A model generated the notes under the pieces. It was given only the letters and a program-made list of their open reading frames with translations, did no database searches and was not told where the DNA came from. Below, piece after piece: positions 1-9,481 of a DNA stretch of 64,000 bases. The position numbers and the translations under genes were made by a program. The stretch covers positions 868,001 to 932,000 of the forward strand of contig JAHBVO010000003.1 of the NCBI GenBank assembly GCA_019637435.1, written 5' to 3'. The stretch's first letter is position 1, and every line of letters begins with the position of its first letter. This DNA comes from Candidatus Obscuribacterales bacterium. GTDB taxonomy: Bacteria; Cyanobacteriota; Vampirovibrionia; Obscuribacterales; Obscuribacteraceae.

Positions 1-64
1 AATACTGCGCAAGCCACTCGAGCTCCCGAAGTGGTTGCATGTTGTCGTGTTCATCGTGTGCCAT
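1..64 (-). CDS. 5' end of an unidentified gene cut by the window edge
   Basis: An ATG at position 64 reading leftward opens a frame that stays open to the window edge and begins MAHDEHDNMQPLRELEWLAQ. A purine-rich GAGAGGAC lies about ten bases upstream (near 75-82), a believable ribosome binding site. Only 21 codons are visible, so no family can be named. The peptide is acidic and hydrophilic with no signal peptide. It would be transcribed divergently from the XRE regulator at 383. Chance opening over so short a stretch cannot be excluded. Confidence 0.5.
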   Translation of the reverse strand, partial: MAHDEHDNMQPLRELEWLAQY

Positions 65-382
65 GTTTTAGTCTGTCCTCTCGCTCTTTGAAGTGGGGCG
101 GTGGAATAACTTTCTGGTTTGTTTATAGCAAGATTCAACCAAGCGATGTCGCCGCAATCGGCCAGAAAGCTAGGCGTGGAGCTGCTACCAAAGAACTGTA
201 AGCGTATACCTTTTGTAGGCTACTGACTACAAGATAAGTTTTGAGTCCGGTGCTTTTGAGCTGCTGATGGTAAGAAGACTCGGTTTGGGTGGTTTTGTTG
301 CCGATTCGCAACACCACTTTCGAAGAAAAAATTAGGGAACCGTGGAGCAATTTGAGCGTCTCGTGTGCGAGAGGTAAATGTC
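65..382. other. intergenic region between divergent genes
   Basis: This stretch separates the leftward partial gene from the rightward XRE regulator and should carry both promoters. I see no clear pair of -35 and -10 boxes, no repeat and no RNA gene. A 71-codon open frame on the minus strand (135-350) has no ribosome binding site and no recognisable domain and is not called. Confidence 0.5.
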
Positions 383-667
383 ATGTCACAGAGAAAAGAG
401 CTTCAGCGGCGGCTCTATGGCTGCCTTGGTAAGGTGATAATGCTCAGGCGGAAGCGTCTGGGAATTTCACAAGAAGAATTGGCGAAAGATACCGGTGTTG
501 ACCGAGCGTTTATCAGCAGTATAGAAAATGGTAAGCGCAGCCCCAGTTTTGGCTCCGTGCAACGGATCGCGAGAGGTCTCAATATGCGATTCACCCGACT
601 TGTGGACAATACGGAGCGTTGTTTCGAAAACCAGACGGACTCAGATGGTCATGCTCGATCCGCCTGA
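383..667 (+). CDS. XRE-family helix-turn-helix transcriptional regulator
   Basis: A protein of 94 residues that is essentially a single Cro/C1-type DNA-binding domain. The domain runs from about residue 15 to 75, with the family signature of a QEELA helix followed by VDRAFISSIENGKRSPS in the recognition region. No effector domain is present. The start is placed at the ATG at 383 because GAGAGGTAA lies eight bases upstream; an in-frame GTG at 365 is possible. The gene ends ten bases before the convergent stop of the histidine kinase at 678. Targets are unknown; proteins of this size often control their own promoter or a neighbouring gene. Confidence 0.85.
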   Translation: MSQRKELQRRLYGCLGKVIMLRRKRLGISQEELAKDTGVDRAFISSIENGKRSPSFGSVQRIARGLNMRFTRLVDNTERCFENQTDSDGHARSA

Positions 668-677
668 CGGCCCAGGG

Positions 678-2783
678 CTACGTGGCGCTAGTCTGTTTCT
701 CGCTCTCTGCAATATCGCTGTCATTTGAGGCAGCATCCCCATTTGTCTCGCTCACGCTGGTAGTGTCACCATTGGTGGCAACTGTTTTTTCAACATCCTT
801 GCCGGATGACATGCTGACACTCGGGGTGTTCTTCAGTGCCGGATTGAACTGTCCTGGAATGTACTCGTATTCTTCTTCGGCTTGCACTGTGGAAGCGGCT
901 TCCGGAAGAATGAAGCTGAACGTGGAGCCCTCGCCGAGCGACGATTTGACGTCGACGCGGCCGCCATGTTTTTCGATGATCTTTTTGACGATGGTTAGTC
1001 CAAGTCCGGTACCCTTGATCGTATGCACTTTCTTTTCGACGCGGAAGAAGCGGTCGAATACGTGGTCAAGGCAGTCTTCCGGAATGCCGATGCCGGTATC
1101 TTCGATGTGAATCGCCACTTCTTTCGATTCTGTCAGGTGTTGTACGCGGACTGTGACGGAGCCACCGTTAGGTGTGTACTTGATGGCGTTAGTCAGCAAG
1201 TTGATAACGACGCGTTCGATTGATTCCTGGTTGATGTCGACCAGCGGGACGTTCTCATCAGACTCGAATTTGAGATCGATACCTCTGTCTTTCGCCATCA
1301 TCTTGAGCGAACGAATAGCGGTCTCGCATGCTCTGCGGATTTCCATCGGGCAGAGATCCAGGTCTCGGTCTGCTTCTTCGAGTTGGCTGAGTTGAAGCAC
1401 GTCGTTTACCAGGTACATCAAGCGGTCGGCTTCGTTATCGATGGTTTCCAAAAATTCGCGGTGGATATCCGGATCAAGTTTTTCACCGTGGTTGCACAAC
1501 GTGTCGACGTAGCTCTTGATCGATGTAATTGGAGTTCTCAATTCGTGCGAAACGTTGCTCATGAACTCGTTCTTCATGCGCTCTAATTCCGCTTGTTTCG
1601 TGATGTCCTGCATGATCATTACAGAGCCGAGAAACTCTTTGTTCAGCAGAATCGGAGCGCTGTGAATACGGACGATGCGCTCGAGAATGTTTACTTGCTG
1701 AACAATCGGTCCGACATTGATGCCGGGCGAGTAGGAATCGGTGAAGGCTTGAATGACCTGACAGATCATCGGTTGGTCGGGACCTTCGGTGCAGAATACG
1801 AGCGGCTTTCCGAGCATCTCTTGCGCGTCTTTGTCGAACAAAATTGTAGCGGCTCGATTGACGATTTGAACTTTGTTGTCTCTGTCGCACACGACTACGC
1901 CATCGGCGATAGACATGAGAACCAGTTCCAGCTTGTTTCTCTCAGAGATGTATTTGTTTCTCTCCGCCATCAAATTATCGACGTTGTGCTTATCGTACAA
2001 CTTCAAACGGCTGGACATGTAATTGAAGGCATTGACCAGCTCATCGATTTCTTTGCCTGCGCGTTGACCGGGAATTTGATATCCGAATCGACCGGCGGCG
2101 ATTTCACTGGAGCCACGTGATAGCACCCGTAGTGGCTTATTGATCAAGGCATAGTTCGCCCAAACTCCCACGGCACCGAGCATACCAACGAGCACAAAGA
2201 TAGACAGAAGGAAGTAGCGCGTTTCACGCGGGGTCCCCAGAATGGTGAACGAGTTGTTGTCTAAACCGACCCAGCAGATACCGAGATCTTGTTGGTTTCT
2301 GCGCATCAAAACCGCGATGTTTGTGATGCTTCGATAGCCCTGCGGGCTTTCGTAAACTTCGGGTACCTCGTAGGTATGCAGCGGCTGTTTCCAAATTGGA
2401 AAAACGTCTTCGAGATCTTTTTCCGAGTTGGGGTTCAGGATGACGTTGCCGGTTTTATCGCAATAGACAACGTAAGCGATTGCCGGCGTGTGACCGCGCT
2501 CGGTCAGAATGTAGTAGCGCAGACCGTCTAGGTTGCCTGTGTTCTGCAATGCTTCAGCGCCGCCTCGAGCGAGTGCGTGCGCCAGTGCCAGACCAAACTG
2601 TTTAACCGAATCGTCGATCATATGCTGCGCGCGGTCGACCCATACCCACGCGGTGAATGTGACCAGACCGGCTACGCAGGTGAGACCCAACAACAGAAGT
2701 TGTTTCTGGATCGAAATTCTGCTCCAGGACAATCGTGCCCGGGCAACAAATTTTATGAAAGGATTCACCTGGTGAGTTTCCAC
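678..2783 (-). CDS. membrane sensor histidine kinase, WalK/NblS (Hik33)-like
   Basis: A 701-residue kinase with the layout of WalK and cyanobacterial NblS/Hik33. Transmembrane helix at about 28-50, extracytoplasmic sensor domain to about 188, second helix 189-214, HAMP 215-265, PAS about 285-400, then the kinase core. The core shows the phosphoacceptor His at 413 in SHELRTP, an N box around 532, DTGIGIP at 562-568 and GTGLGL at 591-596, so it should be catalytically competent. Residues 630-701 form a low-complexity acidic and Ser/Thr-rich tail. No response regulator is adjacent, so the partner is unknown. Transcription is divergent from the sigma factor at 2935. Family assignment rests on domain order; a specific orthology to NblS is inference. 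Confidence 0.85.
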   Translation of the reverse strand: METHQVNPFIKFVARARLSWSRISIQKQLLLLGLTCVAGLVTFTAWVWVDRAQHMIDDSVKQFGLALAHALARGGAEALQNTGNLDGLRYYILTERGHTPAIAYVVYCDKTGNVILNPNSEKDLEDVFPIWKQPLHTYEVPEVYESPQGYRSITNIAVLMRRNQQDLGICWVGLDNNSFTILGTPRETRYFLLSIFVLVGMLGAVGVWANYALINKPLRVLSRGSSEIAAGRFGYQIPGQRAGKEIDELVNAFNYMSSRLKLYDKHNVDNLMAERNKYISERNKLELVLMSIADGVVVCDRDNKVQIVNRAATILFDKDAQEMLGKPLVFCTEGPDQPMICQVIQAFTDSYSPGINVGPIVQQVNILERIVRIHSAPILLNKEFLGSVMIMQDITKQAELERMKNEFMSNVSHELRTPITSIKSYVDTLCNHGEKLDPDIHREFLETIDNEADRLMYLVNDVLQLSQLEEADRDLDLCPMEIRRACETAIRSLKMMAKDRGIDLKFESDENVPLVDINQESIERVVINLLTNAIKYTPNGGSVTVRVQHLTESKEVAIHIEDTGIGIPEDCLDHVFDRFFRVEKKVHTIKGTGLGLTIVKKIIEKHGGRVDVKSSLGEGSTFSFILPEAASTVQAEEEYEYIPGQFNPALKNTPSVSMSSGKDVEKTVATNGDTTSVSETNGDAASNDSDIAESEKQTSAT

Positions 2784-2934
2784 GTCCCTGAAAGGATATA
2801 CAGCAATTGTAGTTCAATTTTTCGCTCTGGCGAGCTTTCTCAAGCTACGTGAACCCCGGTTTTTACGGTTTAGATCACTGTTGCCAAGGGAAAGTTTATC
2901 TTGAGCGTAGTTATAAGGCGTCTGGAGAGCAATC

Positions 2935-3735
2935 GTGAAGGATTTAAGTGCGACAAAACGGCACGTGCAGCCGAGCTCTTTCTTCTTTACAGAAGACGAG
3001 GTCAATGACCTGGTCCGAGACAACATGCCGCTCGTGCGGCAAATCGCCAGACGTTACAGTCAGTGTTATCCCGACAGCTTCGAGGATCTGGTGCAGGTCG
3101 GCTCCATCGGTTTGCTGAAGGCGATTAACTACTACGACCCCAACCGCACCCGTGCTGCTAGTTTTCGAACTCTCGCCACCTGCTATATTCGCGGCGAGAT
3201 TCGGCATTACCTCCGCGACCATGCCTCTATCGTGCAAGTTCCGCGGAAACTGACCGAGATCAACGCGCAGATCAGTCAGTTGGAGGAGCGCCTGACCAAG
3301 AGCTTGAATCGCTCTCCGTCGGTCAGTGAGTTGTCCGCTCATTCCGGTTTCACCGTGCGCGAGATTTTAGATGCCCAGCAGTCCTGGGAAGCCAGGCTGC
3401 ATTATGAATCTCTGGATGGCGCTGAAGATGACGATCGCGACGACCACCGAGGGCTCTCGGAGGTTGTGGCTGATCGTAAGTATATGGAGCTGCTCAAGAT
3501 GTCCGAGGACAGAGAACTCTTGACGCAAGCTCTCAAGAATCTGGGTGAGAAGACCAGGCAAATTGTTGAGTTCGTCTTCTTTTACGACCTCTCCCAGAAG
3601 GAAACCGCTTGTGTGCTTGGACTTTCTGAGATGGGAGTTTCGCGGGCGGTTCATAGCGGTTTGAAGAACCTCCGTGAAGTGATTGTTGCGGAAGCGGCAG
3701 CGAAAGCGGAAAAGAAAAAGCACTCGAGAGACTGA
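2935..3735 (+). CDS. RNA polymerase sigma factor, sigma-70 group 3 (SigF/SigB/FliA type)
   Basis: A 266-residue alternative sigma factor. Region 2 spans about residues 25-95: it includes NMPLVRQIARRY, then EDLVQVGSIGLLKAINYYDP (core binding and -10 recognition), and ends near IRGEIRHYLRDH. Region 3 follows (VPRKLTEINAQ, SVSELSAHSGFTVREIL). Region 4 has a helix-turn-helix (SQKETACVLGLSEMGVSRAV) for the -35 element. There is no region 1.1, as expected for the SigF/SigB/SigG group. A GTG start with GGAGAG seven or so bases upstream is used. The C-terminus is Lys/Glu/Ala rich. No anti-sigma or anti-anti-sigma gene lies next to it, so its control is not visible here. Confidence 0.9.
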   Translation: MKDLSATKRHVQPSSFFFTEDEVNDLVRDNMPLVRQIARRYSQCYPDSFEDLVQVGSIGLLKAINYYDPNRTRAASFRTLATCYIRGEIRHYLRDHASIVQVPRKLTEINAQISQLEERLTKSLNRSPSVSELSAHSGFTVREILDAQQSWEARLHYESLDGAEDDDRDDHRGLSEVVADRKYMELLKMSEDRELLTQALKNLGEKTRQIVEFVFFYDLSQKETACVLGLSEMGVSRAVHSGLKNLREVIVAEAAAKAEKKKHSRD

Positions 3736-3998
3736 AAGTAGTTCGTTTTACCTGTTTAGCCCTCGTGAGCCCCCTGGTCTCAAACCATGGTGGACGCTTC
3801 GATAGCAGGGTTTGACCGCATGTTTGTCGAATACGCGCCTGGTCATTGATCCGATACGCATCGAGATCGAGCCGAGCGAATTTATATTAAATCCGACCGG
3901 TTGGGCGGTTCAGGTTGTTGACATTCCCTTAGAGCCTGCTAACATTCAACGTTTCATGGGCACCTGGTGTCGATGACCGTTCTGTGAAGTGTGCTTTT

Positions 3999-4328
3999 AT
4001 GCTTAACAAACATCTGTTTCAACAAGAAAGTAGTCTGGACGAAGTCCGAATGTTTCCGTCCGCCGACGATCGCGCGGTCGTTCTCGACGAATTGGACGAA
4101 TATCTCAAGACAATACTGAAGTTCAAGATCCGTGAGTTCATTCATTTGAACCCTTGCTTTGAGGCTATTCCTTCGATTGATGTGCGGCGCTATCCGATAG
4201 ATGTTCGTAACTATCGGCGTCTGCTCTTGCTCGAGCAGAACATTCCTCAGCACAAAACGGTAGAGTGCCACAACAAGAAACGCGTCAAAGCAACACGCCG
4301 TCGCATCTTGCGCTACTTAGCAGTTTAG
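3999..4328 (+). CDS. hypothetical protein of about 109 residues
   Basis: I do not recognise this protein. It is hydrophilic, with an acidic first half (EVRMFPSADDRAVVLDELDEY), a middle section rich in Ile and Leu and a very basic C-terminus (NKKRVKATRRRILRYL). No membrane segment or signal peptide is seen. An in-frame GTG at 3984 would add five residues; neither start has a good ribosome binding site. Codon usage on this strand looks more natural than in the opposing open frame at 3954-4271. It stands alone between the sigma factor and tRNA-Pro. The call is tentative. Confidence 0.4.
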   Translation: MLNKHLFQQESSLDEVRMFPSADDRAVVLDELDEYLKTILKFKIREFIHLNPCFEAIPSIDVRRYPIDVRNYRRLLLLEQNIPQHKTVECHNKKRVKATRRRILRYLAV

Positions 4329-4485
4329 TTTGCCGTGGTCAGTTTTGAAACCGCCAGCGGAATGGCGCGAATAAAAAATTGATAAAGTGCTTTGGCTGTC
4401 GGGGCTGAAGAAAGCGATTGTTAATGACTGACAACGAGATGTTTCGTCACAGTCGGACCCCGCATATTTAGATCCAAAAGAAGAA

Positions 4486-4508
4486 GCCCGTCACCATTTG
4501 CGACGAGC
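4486..4508 (-). terminator. probable intrinsic terminator of tRNA-Pro
   Basis: Reading leftward, a seven-pair stem (GCTCGTC with GACGGGC, one G-T pair) encloses a nine-base loop and is followed by TTCTTCTTTT. It lies 15 bases past the tRNA 3' end, the expected place for its terminator. Confidence 0.6.
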
Positions 4509-4523
4509 CCTGGCTTCCTGTTA

Positions 4524-4598
4524 TGGTCGGGACGAGAGGAATTGAACCTCCGGCCTCACCCACCCCAAAGGTGCGCGCTACCCCTGCGCCACGTCCCG
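4524..4598 (-). tRNA. tRNA-Pro (anticodon GGG)
   Basis: The minus strand folds into a full cloverleaf. The acceptor stem is CGGGACG with CGTCCCG, the D arm GCGC with GCGC, the anticodon stem CACCT with GGGTG and the loop TTGGGGT with anticodon GGG. The T arm contains TTCAATT. The discriminator is A and the CCA end is encoded in the DNA (positions 4524-4526). It reads CCC and CCU proline codons. Confidence 0.95.
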
Positions 4599-4641
4599 AT
4601 GATTCGTTTTGGGTGGATAGTTAAGGTGGGCCGCTGACGAC

Positions 4642-4647
4642 ATTATA
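4642..4647 (-). promoter_or_regulatory. candidate -10 box for tRNA-Pro
   Basis: A perfect TATAAT reads leftward 44 bases before the tRNA 5' end. No convincing -35 hexamer is found at the usual spacing, so this rests on the -10 match and position alone. Confidence 0.35.
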
Positions 4648-4748
4648 GTACATTGGTACAATCGATAGTTGGAGTGCCAGCAGTCACACACAAATCCATA
4701 CGTCCATCTCGTTTTTATATCTCGACAACTGCTCATGACTGAAAATTT

Positions 4749-7184
4749 GTGACCCAAGAAGGTACTCGAAAAGGCAACACTGGACCAGTTTCTGGAGATG
4801 ATCCAGCACATCCTTCCAATCTCTTTAATTTCGAGTTGGATGAGTTTCAGCTCGATGCGATTCGCTGTCTCCAGGAAGGAAAGAGCGTTGTAGTCTGCGC
4901 TCCTACTGGAGCAGGCAAAACGGTTATCGCCGAATACGCCGTAGAAATGGCGCTGATGCAGAACAAGCGGTGCTTCTACACGACGCCGCTGAAAGCGCTG
5001 TCCAACCAGAAGTTGTATGACTTCAAGATGAAGTTCGGCGAGGATAGGGTCGGGTTATTGACCGGCGATATATCCATCAATCGCGACGCTTCAATTGTCG
5101 TCATGACTACCGAAGTTTTCCGCAACATGCTTTACGGCACCATACTCGGTGAGGTCGGAAAGAATTTGCGCGACGTGGCGTATGTGGTGCTCGATGAATG
5201 TCATTATATGAATGACTCCGAGCGCGGCACGGTTTGGGAAGAATCGATTATATACGCGCCTACCGATGTTCAACTGGTGGCACTTTCTGCGACCGTTGCC
5301 AACGCGGATGAACTGACCACCTGGATTGATGAAACACATGGTGCCACGGAGCTCGTAGTTTCCAATTTCAGACCTGTGCCGCTTCGTTTCCACTACTTCG
5401 GCGACCAGAGAATTTACCCGTTGCTTAACCCGGGTGGTGGTGTCAATACTTTATTGAAAAACCGATTCGGCAAACGCAAGAAGCCGGACAAATTTCAAAA
5501 ACGGCGCCCGGGCGGTCATAACATAGGCACTCATCCCGCCGATGTTTTAGCCGTTCTGTCTGCACGCAACATGTTGCCTGCTATCTACTTCTTGTTCTCG
5601 CGAAGAGGATGCGAAGAATCGATGAAGCGGGCTCGTGGGATTCCTCTGGTTTCCGACGAAGAGGCGCAACAGCTCCGGGCTGCGGTCGATGAGTTTACGA
5701 CCGCGAACCCAAATTTAAAAAACCATCCGCACATTCCATATCTCTATGAAGGTATGGCTGTGCACCACGCCGGAATGTTACCGAGTTGGAAAGGCATGGT
5801 TGAGAAGCTCTTCCAGAAGGGGCTTTTGAAGGCAGTTTTCGCGACTGAAACACTTGCCGCCGGAATCAATATGCCGGCTCGCTCGACGGTTATCAGTTCA
5901 CTCACCAAGCGCGCAGATGATGGTCATCGATTTTTAACGGCGTCCGAGTTTCTCCAGATGTCCGGTCGGGCTGGGCGTCGCGGCATGGACGAAGTTGGAC
6001 ACGTCGTCGTACTTCATAGTTCATTCGAGTCCTGCGAAGACGCTGCTAAACTTGCAACTGCCTCGGCTGATCCGTTGTCGAGCCGCTTCACGCCGTCTTA
6101 TGGGATGGTGTTGAACCTGCTGGAGCGTCACACGTTGGACGACGCTCGCGATCTGATCGAGAGAAGCTTCGGTCAGTTTAAAACAAATCACGAGTTGGAA
6201 CCGCTCTACGAGGCACGCATGCGTCTGGAAGCTGAACTTCAGACTTTGCAAGGACCTCTGTGTCCTGGTGAGATCGGAGATTTAGGTTTATACGCAAAGC
6301 GACTTGGTGCGATCAGATCGAAACACAAGCAGCTCAAACACATGGAAAAAGGTTTGAGACCGCAAAAGAAAATTGCAAAAGGCAAAGGCGGTGAGCCGGT
6401 TATCGTGACGTCGCAGGTGCCCGGCGCCGATGAAGGTGAGATTGCCCTTGAGTCGATGCGTGGTGGCATCTCGGAGCTTCTTCGAGAAGCATACGCCATG
6501 CCCTGTCATGGTTGTCCCGTGCAAAAGCCTTGCAGCAAGCAGACCTCGCGAATCGAGCAACTTGAGCGCCGCATAAAAGAGATAGGTCGTCGACTCGAAA
6601 AAGAGACTGGAAAATATTGGAGAACGTTTGTTGCGTTAACCGATATCCTCCGTCTGCAAGGTTATCTAGACGGCGATAAACCTTCTAAATTGGGTCATAT
6701 GGCGGCTTGCATCAGAGGGACTAACGAACTGTTCCTCACGGAAGTCGCGGTCAATGGTTTGTTCAATCACTTAAGACCGTGGGAATTGGCCGCTGTGTTC
6801 ACGGCGCTCGTCCAGGAAGAGGGACGTGGAAACCAGGACCTGCAGCGGGTTCGCTTGAGTCACGGTGTCGAGTCTACTCTCGAAGATGTCGGTCGTCTTG
6901 CTCGAAAAATCAAGCGCCTGCAAAAGGACTTTGACATTGATATTCCGGTCGAGTTCAATCCGCAATTCAGTCCACTTACGGAAATGTGGGCGCAGGGCGC
7001 CACTTGGGAGCAGATTCGCCACGTCAGTAGTTTCGACGAGGGCGATGTCGTGCGTTCTTTCAGAAGAACTTTGGATCTCTGCCGGCAATATATTCGGGCA
7101 GAGGGAATGAGCGACCATGTTGTAAACTTGTGCCGCGATGTTGAGACCCTGATAAACAGGGACGAGGTCAAAGAGGTGTTTTAG
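4749..7184 (+). CDS. Ski2/Mtr4-like DEAD/DEAH-box RNA helicase with DSHCT domain
   Basis: An 811-residue superfamily 2 helicase. Walker A APTGAGKT is at 51-58, the DExH box reads DECH at 149-152, motif III SAT at 180-182 and motif VI QMSGRAGRRG near 402-411. The C-terminal half matches the rRNA-processing arch/DSHCT organisation of Ski2 and Mtr4. It includes a Cys cluster (CHGCPVQKPC, near residues 585-595) like that of cyanobacterial and actinobacterial homologues. The family unwinds structured RNA for processing or decay; the bacterial role is poorly defined. A GTG start is used without a strong ribosome binding site. The next gene begins four bases after its stop, suggesting co-transcription with the kinase and regulator downstream. 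Confidence 0.9.
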   Translation: MTQEGTRKGNTGPVSGDDPAHPSNLFNFELDEFQLDAIRCLQEGKSVVVCAPTGAGKTVIAEYAVEMALMQNKRCFYTTPLKALSNQKLYDFKMKFGEDRVGLLTGDISINRDASIVVMTTEVFRNMLYGTILGEVGKNLRDVAYVVLDECHYMNDSERGTVWEESIIYAPTDVQLVALSATVANADELTTWIDETHGATELVVSNFRPVPLRFHYFGDQRIYPLLNPGGGVNTLLKNRFGKRKKPDKFQKRRPGGHNIGTHPADVLAVLSARNMLPAIYFLFSRRGCEESMKRARGIPLVSDEEAQQLRAAVDEFTTANPNLKNHPHIPYLYEGMAVHHAGMLPSWKGMVEKLFQKGLLKAVFATETLAAGINMPARSTVISSLTKRADDGHRFLTASEFLQMSGRAGRRGMDEVGHVVVLHSSFESCEDAAKLATASADPLSSRFTPSYGMVLNLLERHTLDDARDLIERSFGQFKTNHELEPLYEARMRLEAELQTLQGPLCPGEIGDLGLYAKRLGAIRSKHKQLKHMEKGLRPQKKIAKGKGGEPVIVTSQVPGADEGEIALESMRGGISELLREAYAMPCHGCPVQKPCSKQTSRIEQLERRIKEIGRRLEKETGKYWRTFVALTDILRLQGYLDGDKPSKLGHMAACIRGTNELFLTEVAVNGLFNHLRPWELAAVFTALVQEEGRGNQDLQRVRLSHGVESTLEDVGRLARKIKRLQKDFDIDIPVEFNPQFSPLTEMWAQGATWEQIRHVSSFDEGDVVRSFRRTLDLCRQYIRAEGMSDHVVNLCRDVETLINRDEVKEVF

Positions 7185-7188
7185 AAGC

Positions 7189-8667
7189 GTGGCAACGGAG
7201 CTGACGTCGGAGCGCAAACAATGGAAGAAATTCCTTGCCTCCTTCGTGTTCACCACTGTTGGTGTCCTCCTGTTCACTGCGCTCATATCGAGTCTTCATC
7301 TGGATGAGCAGGTTGCGAACATCTCGATGTTGTACCTGTTTCTGGTCATTCTCGCAGCGCTGGTGATTGGACGCGGCGCGGCGATCTGGACTTCGGTTGC
7401 ATCGTTCCTCGCGTTCAACTGGTTTTTCGTCACACCGCGGCATACATTCAACGTCACTGCGTTAACGGATTGGTCCGTGCTCGTCGTGTTTCTTTTCGTT
7501 GCTACCGTGACTGGTCAGTTGATGGCTTTACTAAAGGCGCGAGCGTGGGAAGCACGTCAGCATGAGCGAGAAGCGGCTGCGCTTGCCGAGGCTAGCTGGG
7601 CTGTTGCATCACAGCTGGATATCAATTCCGCATTGCTCGAGGTGCTTCGACAAGTCTCTAAAGTAGTTGACCTGGAGTCAGCGGCATTCGTTTCAACGGA
7701 GACGGGGGCACCGGTGGTGGTGGCGGCCTTTCCGGTTGGAGCCGATGATATACCCTGGTTGGAAACCGCTGCAGAGACCCATGAATCGCTGAAATTGCCA
7801 ATCCGAATGAAGGACATCGACTTTGGTTATGCAATCTTGAAGCTGTCTCAAAAAGGTTCGCTTACGGCCAGTCAGCAAAGAATCATCGACTCGCTTTTGG
7901 GGCATTCCGCAATCGTTTTTCAACGCGAACATTTGATGCAGGCGGAAGCAAAAGCGCAGGCGTTAGCCGATGCTGACCGGCTTAAGACTGCTCTCCTTTC
8001 AATGGTATCGCATGATTTTCGCTCTCCGCTGACATCTATAAAGGCCAGTGTTTCGACGCTAATGGAGGGAGGTGCGCCTTTGGATGTTGAAACGAAAAAG
8101 GGGTTGCACCATGCTATCGATCAAGAGACAGACCGGCTGAACAGAATGGTCGGAAACATACTCGATCTTTCTCGGCTCGAAGCTGACGCATGGCATCCAA
8201 AGCTTGAGTGGACGCCTGTCTCGGAACTGATTGGCATGACACTGGATCAGTTTTCACCTGATAGTAACAAGCGAATCGACGTGAATATGAGTTCTTCGCT
8301 CACGGAGATAAATGTTGACTGCGTTCAAATGGTTCAGGTCATTAAGAATCTTGTTGAGAACGCATTGAAGTATTCGAAGGCTGAAGAACGCGTTGAAATC
8401 AACATTTTCAGGGATGAGGATACGGCTGTAATCGAAGTTCTCGATCGTGGTCGCGGAATCAGCGATCCCGATCTCGAACACTTATTTGAACCGTTTTACC
8501 GAGCAAAGGAATTGCAGGAGTCATCTGTGCCCGGCGTTGGAGTTGGCTTAGCCGTATGTCGGGGCCTGGTCGAAGCGCATAGAGGCAGTTTAATTGCAAA
8601 AAATCGTGATAACGGTGGAGCAATTTTTCGTGTTAATCTTCCCATGCAACCTGCGGGGAACCCATGA
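7189..8667 (+). CDS. KdpD-like sensor histidine kinase (DUF4118-GAF-HisKA-HATPase)
   Basis: A 492-residue kinase. Four closely packed membrane helices (about 22-115) form a DUF4118 module as in KdpD. A GAF-like region follows (about 130-245), then the dimerisation domain with the phosphoacceptor His at about 275 in SHDFRSPLTS, an N box (NLVENALKYS), DRGRGISDPD and GVGVGLAV. It lacks the N-terminal KdpD and universal-stress modules of full-length KdpD (about 890 residues), so it is the short form. The GTG start lies four bases after the helicase stop, and its end overlaps the response regulator start (ATGA). It probably senses potassium, turgor or membrane state, but the ligand is inferred. 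Confidence 0.9.
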   Translation: MATELTSERKQWKKFLASFVFTTVGVLLFTALISSLHLDEQVANISMLYLFLVILAALVIGRGAAIWTSVASFLAFNWFFVTPRHTFNVTALTDWSVLVVFLFVATVTGQLMALLKARAWEARQHEREAAALAEASWAVASQLDINSALLEVLRQVSKVVDLESAAFVSTETGAPVVVAAFPVGADDIPWLETAAETHESLKLPIRMKDIDFGYAILKLSQKGSLTASQQRIIDSLLGHSAIVFQREHLMQAEAKAQALADADRLKTALLSMVSHDFRSPLTSIKASVSTLMEGGAPLDVETKKGLHHAIDQETDRLNRMVGNILDLSRLEADAWHPKLEWTPVSELIGMTLDQFSPDSNKRIDVNMSSSLTEINVDCVQMVQVIKNLVENALKYSKAEERVEINIFRDEDTAVIEVLDRGRGISDPDLEHLFEPFYRAKELQESSVPGVGVGLAVCRGLVEAHRGSLIAKNRDNGGAIFRVNLPMQPAGNP

Positions 8668-9353
8668 GAGTATTGGTCATCGATGACGAACCCCAGATTC
8701 GACGCGCCCTGCGCGCTGGTCTGGAGCGGACGGACTACCAGGTTATGTTGGCGGCGTCCGGAGAGGAAGGTTTGGACATGGCGTCCGAGCATCCGCCCGA
8801 TCTCGTCATCCTCGACCTGGCGATGCCAGGCACAGACGGCTTTCACGTGCTGAAGGAGTTGCGGACGTGGACGAAAATTCCAGTCATCGTTTTATCAGTT
8901 CGAGATCAAGAAGAAGATAAGATCAAAGCATTGGATCTTGGCGCGGACGATTATTTGACCAAACCGTTCGGCGTGGGAGAATTGCTTGCGCGAATGAGGG
9001 CGGTACTGAGGCGCTCCGCGAATGAGGACGAAGGACCGGACGAAACGGTTTTCGAGCACGGCGATTTGAAAGTCGATCACGCGCATCGCGAGGTCACTGT
9101 TGCTGGCGAAAAAGTTCACCTCACTCCCAAAGAATACGACCTCCTCACGTGCATGGTTCATTTCCGTAATCGTGTGCTGACCCACAGACAGCTTTTGAGT
9201 AAGGTCTGGGGAGCAGAGTACGCCGATGATACGCACACCTTGCGCGTTCATATTGCGAATTTGCGCAATAAGGTTGAGAAGGACCCAGCCCGACCGCAGC
9301 ATATTCACACCGAGACGCGGATTGGTTATCGGTTTAAAGCGGAAGATAAATAA
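8664..9353 (+). CDS. OmpR/PhoB-family response regulator, KdpE-like
   Basis: A 229-residue two-domain regulator. The receiver has the acidic pair D7-D8, phospho-acceptor D51 in VILDLAMP and the Lys in LTKPFG near 101. A winged-helix domain follows (LTPKEYDLL, then the recognition helix around THTLRVHIANLRNKVEKD). It starts at an ATGA overlap with the kinase stop, so the two are translationally coupled and surely partners. The likely target is the permease gene 122 bases downstream, by analogy with KdpE control of potassium uptake; no binding site could be recognised in the gap. Confidence 0.93.
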   Translation: MRVLVIDDEPQIRRALRAGLERTDYQVMLAASGEEGLDMASEHPPDLVILDLAMPGTDGFHVLKELRTWTKIPVIVLSVRDQEEDKIKALDLGADDYLTKPFGVGELLARMRAVLRRSANEDEGPDETVFEHGDLKVDHAHREVTVAGEKVHLTPKEYDLLTCMVHFRNRVLTHRQLLSKVWGAEYADDTHTLRVHIANLRNKVEKDPARPQHIHTETRIGYRFKAEDK

Positions 9354-9481
9354 TTCTCGCGACTTGATAGTTTCTTGATGTCGGAGCAATTCCATTGACG
9401 CCATCTTGACTGTTGGTCGGCTAAATATCGATCTGCCGGCACAGTTCGCTTTGGAAGGTTCAGGAAACCGAGAGATTGACC

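Noticed and set aside
135..350. 71-codon minus-strand frame near the left edge
   Set aside because: No ribosome binding site and no recognisable protein.
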